Positions 1 to 5,260 of a DNA stretch of 7,592 nt are shown here, one piece after another. The stretch is from an uncultured Porphyromonadaceae bacterium (lineage in GTDB: Bacteria > Bacteroidota > Bacteroidia > Bacteroidales > Muribaculaceae): positions 1-7,592 of the forward strand of contig CAMWUZ010000078.1 of assembly GCA_947177595.1 (NCBI GenBank). Reading direction: 5' to 3'. A program made the position numbers and the translations under genes. The notes beneath the pieces were generated by a model. That model was not told the origin of the DNA and did not search any database. It saw only the letters and a program-made list of their open reading frames with translations. The first letter of the stretch is position 1. Each line of letters opens with the position of its first letter.

Positions 1-144
1 CTCAAGGTCATTTTTGTAGATTATTAGTTCACCCGTTGTCTGATTGTCACGGAAAAGATGCCCTGCAAGAAGCATTTTGTCAACGAGAGTCGTTTTGCCG
101 TGGTCAACGTGGGCTATAATAGCGATGTTGCGAATATTCTGCAT
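1..144 (-). CDS. typA: TypA/BipA translational GTPase, N-terminal fragment
   Basis: This is the first 48 codons of the ribosome-associated GTPase TypA/BipA, a relative of EF-G and LepA that acts in ribosome assembly and stress adaptation in the cytoplasm. The translation begins MQNIRNIAIIAHVDHGKTTL, which carries the G1/P-loop of translational GTPases (AHVDHGKT, residues 11-18). The following FRDNQTTGEL (31-40) leads towards the switch I region and is typical of TypA rather than EF-G or LepA. The ATG at 144-142 is the natural start because it directly precedes the conserved QNIRNIAIIAHVDHGK block. No Shine-Dalgarno sequence precedes it, as expected in Bacteroidetes. The gene runs off the left edge, so G2-G5 and the C-terminal domains cannot be judged. 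It is divergent from tsaD. Identification is by motif recognition from a short fragment. Confidence 0.9.
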   Translation of the reverse strand, partial: MQNIRNIAIIAHVDHGKTTLVDKMLLAGHLFRDNQTTGELIIYKNDLE

Positions 145-178
145 ATTGATGTGAATTATCATCTAAAAAATCCGGGCG

Positions 179-186
179 CAAAGTTA
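179..186 (-). promoter_or_regulatory. -7 box of the typA promoter
   Basis: On the minus strand this reads TAACTTTG, an exact match to the Bacteroidetes sigma-70 -7 consensus TAnnTTTG. It lies about 35 bp before the typA ATG, giving a predicted leader of roughly 28 nt. No convincing TTTG -33 element is visible about 19 bp upstream; the sequence there is GC-rich. Consensus known, function inferred. Confidence 0.6.
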
Positions 187-219
187 GTCTTTTTTTTCCA
201 ATCTGCGGCTATAATTATG

Positions 220-227
220 TAACTTTG
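220..227 (+). promoter_or_regulatory. -7 box of the tsaD-cinA promoter
   Basis: The plus strand reads TAACTTTG, again an exact TAnnTTTG match, 56 bp before the tsaD ATG. Transcription would start near 232-234, leaving a leader of about 50 nt. The upstream -33 region is only a T-run (190-197), not a clear TTTG. The box and the next base (C228) are repeated exactly, in opposite orientation, in the typA promoter. Confidence 0.6.
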
Positions 228-283
228 CAGAGTGTAAACCTCATCGGTAGGTTTTATGCGAATGAAAAGGTAGTTAGACAATT

Positions 284-1303
284 ATGAGCGAAATAAATAT
301 TCTGGGAATAGAGAGCTCGTGTGACGACACGAGCGCCGCTGTGATAACCGACGGAATTTTGCGCAGCAATGTTATCGCCGGTCAGAGCATTCATGAAGAA
401 TACGGTGGCGTGGTGCCTGAACTTGCAAGCCGTGCCCATCAGCAAAATATAGTACCGGTTGTGGATGCCGCCCTCAAACGCGCGGGGCTCACGCCAAAAG
501 ACTTGAGCGCGATTGCCTTTACCCGCGGTCCCGGTCTTCTCGGCTCACTCCTTGTTGGCACATCATTTGCAAAAGGAATGAGTCTGGGACTACGTATTCC
601 TATAATAGATGTGAATCATCTTCACGGTCACGTTCTCAGCCATTTCATTCGCCGGGAGAAAGATGACGAGGTGCCTGATTTTCCGTTTCTATGTCTTCTT
701 GTGAGCGGAGGCAACAGCCAGATTATCCTGGTGAAGAGCTCGGAAGATATGGAGATTCTCGGCAAGACAATAGATGATGCGGCGGGTGAGGCATTTGACA
801 AATGTGCCAAAGTGATGGGTCTCCCCTATCCCGGCGGTCCTCATATCGACCGTCTTGCTGCTGAAGGGAACAGTCAAAGATTCAAATTCGCCAAACCGAG
901 AATCGCCGGACTTGATTACAGTTTCAGCGGCCTCAAAACATCTTTTCTCTACACGCTGCGTGACGAGTCAAAGGCTAATCCGAATTTTGTAACTGAAAAT
1001 ATGGCGGATCTTGCGGCATCGCTTCAGCATACTATAGTGGATATTCTCATAGACAAATTGGACAAAGCTGTCAAACAGACCGGAGTGAAAACTATTGCTA
1101 TAGGAGGCGGTGTCAGCGCTAATTCGGGAGTGAGAAACGCTGTGGCTGAGTATTGCGCCAGGCGAGGACTGAAAGCATTCATACCGGAGAGAGTCTTTAC
1201 TACTGACAACGCCGCTATGGTTGCGATAGCCGGATATTTCAAATACATTAAAGGAGATTTCTGTACGTATGACGCTGTGCCATACGCGCGGGTAAGCATA
1301 TAA
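284..1303 (+). CDS. tsaD: tRNA threonylcarbamoyladenosine synthase subunit TsaD
   Basis: TsaD transfers the threonylcarbamoyl group from threonylcarbamoyl-AMP (made by TsaC) to A37 of ANN-decoding tRNAs, forming t6A. In bacteria it works with TsaB and TsaE in the cytoplasm. The 339-residue length is normal for bacterial TsaD/Gcp. Visible Kae1/TsaD motifs in order: the ASKHA phosphate loop GIESSCDDT (8-16); the metal-binding VNHLHGH with H112 and H116; SGGNSQ (141-146); DDAAGEAFDK (164-173); DYSFSGLKT (211-219); GGGVSAN (274-280); and TTDNAAM (306-312) with D308 as the third metal ligand. All key residues are present. The ATG at 284 puts the phosphate loop at the usual distance from the N-terminus. 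cinA follows after 7 bp on the same strand, so co-transcription is likely. tsaB and tsaE are not in the window. Confidence 0.97.
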   Translation: MSEINILGIESSCDDTSAAVITDGILRSNVIAGQSIHEEYGGVVPELASRAHQQNIVPVVDAALKRAGLTPKDLSAIAFTRGPGLLGSLLVGTSFAKGMSLGLRIPIIDVNHLHGHVLSHFIRREKDDEVPDFPFLCLLVSGGNSQIILVKSSEDMEILGKTIDDAAGEAFDKCAKVMGLPYPGGPHIDRLAAEGNSQRFKFAKPRIAGLDYSFSGLKTSFLYTLRDESKANPNFVTENMADLAASLQHTIVDILIDKLDKAVKQTGVKTIAIGGGVSANSGVRNAVAEYCARRGLKAFIPERVFTTDNAAMVAIAGYFKYIKGDFCTYDAVPYARVSI

Positions 1304-1310
1304 GCAAGAT

Positions 1311-2564
1311 ATGGAAGCAAGCATTGTAGCGATCGGTGATGAACTGTTGATCGGTCAGGTTACAGATACAAACAGCGGGAGTATTGCCAGGATTATGGCT
1401 CCGGCAGGTTGGAAAGTTGCCGGAGTGGAAGTGTGCGGTGACAGTGGTGATGAAATCCGGAGTGCGATAGACAGAGCATTCCACCGCAGCAATGTTGTGC
1501 TGACCACCGGCGGTCTCGGTCCGACCAAAGATGACATTACCAAACAAGTGCTCATGGAAATTTTCGGCGGCGAGCCGGTTGAAAACAGTGAGGTGCTTGA
1601 AAATGTAAGGAAAATAATGAGCCGCCGAGGGCTGGAGATGAATGAGCTGACTGCGGCACAGGCTATTGTGCCGAGTAGCTGCGAGGTTATCCAAAACCGG
1701 CTGGGAACAGCCCCGCTCATGTGGTTTGAACGAGACGGCAAGGTACTCGTTGCTATGCCCGGTGTACCATTTGAAACGGTGGGAATGTTTACGGATGAAG
1801 TGTTTCCGAAACTTCAGAAACGATTTCCGAGCAATGAGGTTATCGAACACCGCACATTTATCACTACCGGCATAAGTGAAAGCGCACTCGCCGAAATGCT
1901 TGCACCTTTCGAGGAATCACTACCCGAAAACCTGCATCTCGCCTATCTTCCGAATGCAAGCTATATCAGGCTTAGATTAGATGCCAAAGGTGTTGATAAA
2001 AAGACTGTGAATAAGGATACGGATGCTGCCTGCAACCGAATCAGGAGCATCGCCGGTGAATATATCGTTGCCAACGAAGATATAACGCCCGCCGAGCTTC
2101 TTCTGAAAGAGGCTGACCGATATGGTGCGACATTAGCCACCGCAGAGAGCTGCACAGGCGGAAATATCGCCGGAGCTATAACCGCTATTCCGGGAAGTTC
2201 CGCGAGTATGCTCGGAGGAGTGGTTTCATACAGCAACAGCGTCAAAACCAATGTTCTCGGGGTTGACCCGGAACTGATTGACAGAAAAGGCGCCGTGTGC
2301 GAAGAGGTCGCCATGCAGATGGCTGCCGGTGTGTGCCGTCTCACCGGTTCGACTGTAGGAATAGCTACGAGCGGCATAGCCGGTCCCGGGGGAGGCAGTG
2401 CTGAAAAACCGGTGGGAACAGTTTGCATAGCCATTGCGGTGGAAAATAAGTGTGAATCCGTGACCATGCATTTTGCCGGAAACAGGCAAAGGATAATCGA
2501 GCGCGCGGTTAACCACTCTATTTTAATGGCGGTGAAGATGCTACGAAACAAAAAAGAAAACTGA
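1311..2564 (+). CDS. cinA: CinA-type nicotinamide-nucleotide amidase (two-domain)
   Basis: The 417-residue protein has the full two-domain CinA layout. The N-terminal MoCF/COG1058 domain (about 1-170) carries GDELLIGQVTDTNS (9-22), TTGGLGPTKDD (65-75) and MPGVPFE (149-155). This domain is linked to ADP-ribose pyrophosphatase activity in some CinA proteins. After a linker region comes the PncC/COG1546 amidase domain (about 258-412). It carries AESCTGG (278-284) with the putative nucleophile S280, VVSYSNSVK (304-312), TSGIAGPGGG (353-362) and PVGTV (367-371). This domain deamidates nicotinamide mononucleotide to nicotinate mononucleotide in the pyridine-nucleotide salvage cycle. Despite the name 'competence/damage-inducible protein', nothing here points to DNA uptake. 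The ATG lies 7 bp after the tsaD stop with no obvious ribosome-binding site, so translation may depend on tsaD. The lysine-rich C-terminus (MLRNKKEN) is natural and is followed by an AT-rich spacer without a clear terminator. Confidence 0.95.
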   Translation: MEASIVAIGDELLIGQVTDTNSGSIARIMAPAGWKVAGVEVCGDSGDEIRSAIDRAFHRSNVVLTTGGLGPTKDDITKQVLMEIFGGEPVENSEVLENVRKIMSRRGLEMNELTAAQAIVPSSCEVIQNRLGTAPLMWFERDGKVLVAMPGVPFETVGMFTDEVFPKLQKRFPSNEVIEHRTFITTGISESALAEMLAPFEESLPENLHLAYLPNASYIRLRLDAKGVDKKTVNKDTDAACNRIRSIAGEYIVANEDITPAELLLKEADRYGATLATAESCTGGNIAGAITAIPGSSASMLGGVVSYSNSVKTNVLGVDPELIDRKGAVCEEVAMQMAAGVCRLTGSTVGIATSGIAGPGGGSAEKPVGTVCIAIAVENKCESVTMHFAGNRQRIIERAVNHSILMAVKMLRNKKEN

Positions 2565-2612
2565 AATCTCAAAAAAATAAATAAGGTGACTGATTTTCTC
2601 AGCTATTTTGCG

Positions 2613-2620
2613 TAAGTTTG
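2613..2620 (+). promoter_or_regulatory. -7 box of the nagB promoter
   Basis: TAAGTTTG matches TAnnTTTG exactly and lies 44 bp before the nagB ATG. A second, overlapping-type candidate (TATTTTG, 2604-2610) is one base short of the consensus spacing. The -33 region is a weak TTTT run (2594-2597). Its presence suggests nagB can be transcribed apart from tsaD-cinA, although no terminator is visible after cinA, so read-through is possible. I see no operator or riboswitch in the 100-bp gap. Confidence 0.55.
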
Positions 2621-2664
2621 CGATACCTTATTAAATTCTAACCAAAAAAGAAACAAATAGCGCT

Positions 2665-3474
2665 ATGAGACTGATTATCGAGCCTGATTACGACAAAGTA
2701 TCCGAATGGGCGGCTAATTATGTTGCCGCACGCATAAACGAGGCAAAACCCACCCCCGAACATCCTTTTGTGCTCGGATGCCCTACCGGCAGCTCCCCTC
2801 TCGGTATGTATCGTCACCTTATCAAACTTTGCAAAGAGGGCAAGGTTAGCTTCAAGAATGTAGTGACTTTCAATATGGATGAATATTGCGGCATTCCGCG
2901 TGATCATGAGCAGAGCTACTACACTTTCATGTGGACTAACTTCTTCAACCAGATTGATATTCTTCGCGAAAATGTAAATATTCTCAACGGCAATGCCGAG
3001 AATCCCGAAGAGGAATGCGCACGCTACGAAGAAAAAATCAAGAGCTACGGCGGCATCGACCTTTTCTTAGGCGGTGTGGGTCCTGACGGTCATATCGCAT
3101 TCAACGAGCCGGGTTCTTCACTCACCTCACGCACTCGCATGAAAACTCTCACACGCGATACTATTATAGCTAACTCACGCTTCTTTGACAACAACGTTGA
3201 CCTGGTGCCGAAGACCGCTCTTACTGTAGGTGTGGGCACAATCATGGCAGCGAAGAGCGTATTGCTGATTGTGAACGGTCACAACAAGAGCCGTGCCCTT
3301 CATCACGGTGTTGAAGGAGGTATCAGCCAGATGTGGACTATCTCTGCCCTTCAGATGCACCAGAAAGCGCTGATTGTGGCTGACGAAGCAGCTTGCGAGG
3401 AACTTAAAGTGGGTACATACCGCTACTACAAAGATATCGAGGCGGCGAACATAGATCCAGCTACACAGCTCTGA
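2665..3474 (+). CDS. nagB: Glucosamine-6-phosphate deaminase NagB
   Basis: NagB converts glucosamine-6-phosphate to fructose-6-phosphate and ammonia, feeding amino-sugar carbon into glycolysis; it is a cytoplasmic oligomer. The 269 residues align almost without gaps to E. coli NagB (266). The catalytic residues fall at the same numbers: D72 in FNMDEYCG, and D141, H143 and E148 in GPDGHIAFNEPGSS. The phosphate-binding PTGSSP loop is at 40-45. Residues that form the N-acetylglucosamine-6-phosphate allosteric pocket in E. coli also appear conserved (S151, R158, K160, T161, Y254), so allosteric activation may be retained; this is inference. The ATG at 2665 gives the expected MRLI N-terminus, which itself contributes to the allosteric site in E. 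coli. No nagA or transporter gene is adjacent, so the gene looks monocistronic. It ends 20 bp before a strong hairpin terminator. Confidence 0.97.
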   Translation: MRLIIEPDYDKVSEWAANYVAARINEAKPTPEHPFVLGCPTGSSPLGMYRHLIKLCKEGKVSFKNVVTFNMDEYCGIPRDHEQSYYTFMWTNFFNQIDILRENVNILNGNAENPEEECARYEEKIKSYGGIDLFLGGVGPDGHIAFNEPGSSLTSRTRMKTLTRDTIIANSRFFDNNVDLVPKTALTVGVGTIMAAKSVLLIVNGHNKSRALHHGVEGGISQMWTISALQMHQKALIVADEAACEELKVGTYRYYKDIEAANIDPATQL

Positions 3475-3494
3475 TTTAAATAGAATCCAAATAA

Positions 3495-3536
3495 AACTCC
3501 TGCAACTCACTACCGGAATTGCAGGAGTTATTTTTT
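3495..3536. terminator. Hairpin terminator shared by nagB and the convergent hydrolase gene
   Basis: Arms AACTCCTGCAA (3495-3505) and TTGCAGGAGTT (3519-3529) form a perfect 11-bp stem with a 13-nt loop. A plus-strand T-run (3531-3536) follows after one A, giving a classical intrinsic terminator 20 bp after the nagB stop. Read on the minus strand the stem is followed by TTATTTGG, a poorer but usable U-rich tail, and it lies 17 bp past the stop of the convergent gene. It is therefore probably bidirectional, stronger for nagB. Confidence 0.88.
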
Positions 3537-3546
3537 CCTTATTAAA

Positions 3547-4269
3547 TTATTTTATTTCTACACTCGCGCCGGATGTATAGATAAAATGAACGTTTGACCG
3601 GTCTCCGGGAATTGTGCTCAGAAATGTTTTTGCCTCATCTTTCATTCCCCAGAAATGCATCGGGAAGAAATTATCTACATTTATATCGGTGAGAAATTCC
3701 TTTGCACCTTCGCCAAAGTCGGTTCCCAATCGAGGATCTACCGGAAACATAGCGATATCTATGGTGGGATTCTCACTTGATATGCGGTTCAGTGCTTTTT
3801 TAAAAGCAAGTTCAGATTTCCTGACTTCTGCTGAATCTGAATCATCCTTCCAATGCCACAGGTTCAGGTCGCCCGCATGAAATATTTTCTTGCCTCCGGA
3901 TGTCTCTACCATGAAACTGACTCCGCTGTCAGTAGATGGATAGGCGGCAACACTTATGCCTCCGGGAAGACCTTCTATACGGTCTCCGGCACTCATTCCG
4001 GCAACTTCGAGAGTTGAAGGGATGTCACGTGCAGGAACATCATTGGCTGTCACATAAACACGACGGTGATTCTGAGCCATTTCATAGATGCCCGTATTGT
4101 AATGATCTTTGTGCTGATGACTCACAAAAAATACGACTGGAGTATCGGGATTGCTCTCAAGAATTTTATGGAGTGCGTGGGATGGATCACGATAATAATC
4201 GAAAACCAGAATCACTTCCGGAAGCTGGACTGCAAACCCACTGTGATCCAAATAAGTCACTTTGGTCAT
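3547..4269 (-). CDS. UlaG-like metallo-beta-lactamase-fold hydrolase
   Basis: This 240-residue cytoplasmic protein (no signal peptide) belongs to the Lactamase_B_3/UlaG-like branch of the metallo-beta-lactamase fold. Visible motifs: an N-terminal YLDHSGF (6-12); the metal motif SHQHKDH (50-56) with H51, H53, D55 and H56; HAGDLNLWHW (131-140) with the bridging D134; and PMHFWG (203-208) with the last ligand H205. The segment PSTDSGVSF (111-119) is where canonical enzymes carry their third zinc-ligand histidine (GHTxG...F); here the histidine is absent and T113/D114 occupy the place. From memory, the STDxGVSF form recurs in related proteins of Firmicutes and Bacteroidetes, so it is probably a subfamily trait and not damage. 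Substrate unknown; nothing nearby suggests ascorbate metabolism as for UlaG. The ATG at 4269-4267 precedes the conserved TKVTYLDHSGF start. It lies 76 bp after the lipoprotein gene on the same strand, with no exact TAnnTTTG box, so read-through is possible. Confidence 0.88.
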   Translation of the reverse strand: MTKVTYLDHSGFAVQLPEVILVFDYYRDPSHALHKILESNPDTPVVFFVSHQHKDHYNTGIYEMAQNHRRVYVTANDVPARDIPSTLEVAGMSAGDRIEGLPGGISVAAYPSTDSGVSFMVETSGGKKIFHAGDLNLWHWKDDSDSAEVRKSELAFKKALNRISSENPTIDIAMFPVDPRLGTDFGEGAKEFLTDINVDNFFPMHFWGMKDEAKTFLSTIPGDRSNVHFIYTSGASVEIK

Positions 4270-4284
4270 AATAGATGATTTAGT

Positions 4285-4306
4285 TGTTTTATATAACTAT
4301 AAAACA
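4285..4306. repeat. Perfect AT-rich inverted repeat before the hydrolase gene
   Basis: Arms TGTTTTATA (4285-4293) and TATAAAACA (4298-4306) are exact reverse complements, 9 bp each, separated by 4 bases (TAAC). The element sits 16 bp upstream of the hydrolase ATG, in the 76-bp gap after the lipoprotein gene. No T-run follows on either strand, so it does not look like a terminator. It could be a protein-binding operator or an mRNA hairpin near the start codon. A minus-strand TTTG (4318-4315) lies 19 bp before TATATAAA (4295-4288), a poor -7 match inside the repeat. Structure seen; role inferred. Confidence 0.55.
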
Positions 4307-4345
4307 GCGCAAATCAAAGGTTGTTCAACTTTTAGATTTCAAATA

Positions 4346-5260
4346 CTATCGGCGATACTCGCTGAGAATGCCGTCGCGGAACAGAAGGTAAACACCGTTT
4401 TCATACGTCCAGATCTCATACAGAGTACTCTGGTCGGCGCGACGCACCACCTTTGCCGGTGCACCGAGAGCAAGACGGCATTCATCAAGGGTCATGTCTA
4501 TGGCAATACGGTTGTTTATAATATTCTGCCACACTTCATCACGAATCAGAGGATATCTGAGTCGTGGATCTGTGAGAGAAAACAGTTTATGGAATCCTCT
4601 GGGGGCTTTCAAACTGACACCTACAGACATAAACAAGACAAAATTGTCACCGTATTCATCCGCTATCACAAGTTTTATTGGGTATACAGAGTTGCCGGGC
4701 AAAACATCAAGAATCTTGACCGGGACATATTTGCGCCCTGTAAAGGATTGCTCTCTCATATCATACCATACCGGAGTGAGAATATAGAATGTGTGCCCTT
4801 TCATACGAGCCTTAACAGAATCAACAACGCTGTTTTCAACCGTAAAAGGCACCTCTATGCTTTGCCTGCTTTTCAAAGCTCCCTCCGATGAATCCACGCG
4901 GTAAGTCATTTCACGGGACTTAGAGTCAACAAACTGAATCTCGACCATAGGCTCACCGGTGAGAGAAACACCTTCACGCATACCCTTGAAATAGATTACA
5001 TCTCCCGGATATAACTCCGGCGCTCCGGGATTGAAAATAATTACTATCCTGGAATCAGTGACATTGAATCCCTTGCCCGGTTTCCATGCACCCGGACTCT
5101 CACCGGAAATGTCGCCGAGATATTTTTGCTCGGCGATATTTCCCGGAAGGGTTTTCTCTACGCTCTCAGCACTTATCTTCGGTGTGCTCTCCACTCCGGT
5201 GAAACAAGATGAGCAGAGAGCAAGCAGGGTGAGGCAAAATAATGATACTTTATTTTCCAC
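4346..5260 (-). CDS. Uncharacterised lipoprotein with SmpA/OmlA-like C-terminus
   Basis: I do not recognise a characterised relative. No ATG is in frame upstream before a stop at 5318-5320. I use the GTG at 5260-5258 (304 residues); a TTG at 5269-5267 would add three residues. The N-terminus MENK plus a hydrophobic run (5-15) ends in LCSSC, so C19 is the likely lipidated cysteine. C16 is an alternative, and the -3 Cys is non-standard. Export to the periplasmic or outer-membrane face is expected. The body is rich in predicted beta-strands, with GDVIYFKG (86-93) and a block around VPVKILDVLPGNSVYPIKLV (179-198). The last 50 residues (MTLDECRLALGAP, 256-268; then YEIWTYENGVYLLFRDG, 281-297) follow the SmpA/OmlA-like pattern of a small helix-beta fold seen in envelope assembly lipoproteins. 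The start overlaps the end of the prolyl oligopeptidase gene by 11 bp, so translational coupling is likely. Function unknown. Confidence 0.8.
   Translation of the reverse strand: MENKVSLFCLTLLALCSSCFTGVESTPKISAESVEKTLPGNIAEQKYLGDISGESPGAWKPGKGFNVTDSRIVIIFNPGAPELYPGDVIYFKGMREGVSLTGEPMVEIQFVDSKSREMTYRVDSSEGALKSRQSIEVPFTVENSVVDSVKARMKGHTFYILTPVWYDMREQSFTGRKYVPVKILDVLPGNSVYPIKLVIADEYGDNFVLFMSVGVSLKAPRGFHKLFSLTDPRLRYPLIRDEVWQNIINNRIAIDMTLDECRLALGAPAKVVRRADQSTLYEIWTYENGVYLLFRDGILSEYRR

Noticed and set aside
1248..1850. Long open frame antisense to tsaD/cinA (200 codons, minus strand)
   Set aside because: It lies wholly opposite the convincing tsaD and cinA coding regions, has no recognisable domain and a low-complexity composition typical of a shadow frame.
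1311..2564. cinA as evidence of a natural-competence locus
   Set aside because: The historical name is misleading; the motifs show nicotinamide-nucleotide amidase and no DNA-uptake gene is present.
1961..2572. Open frame antisense to the end of cinA (203 codons, minus strand)
   Set aside because: It is opposite the conserved PncC domain and shows no family motif or promoter; a shadow of the real gene.
2565..2664. Possible terminator or riboswitch between cinA and nagB
   Set aside because: The best hairpin (CTGA/TCAG around 2590-2602) has only 4 bp and no clear T-run, and no glmS-like or other riboswitch core is visible.
3547..4269. Assignment as L-ascorbate-6-phosphate lactonase (UlaG)
   Set aside because: The fold branch is similar, but no ascorbate transport or catabolic genes are nearby and the third ligand differs, so a substrate-level name is unsupported.
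4262..4891. Open frame on the plus strand (209 codons) opposite the lipoprotein gene
   Set aside because: It begins inside the hydrolase start region and covers the lipoprotein antisense; no motif, no promoter, while the minus-strand frame has a signal peptide and a recognisable C-terminal fold.
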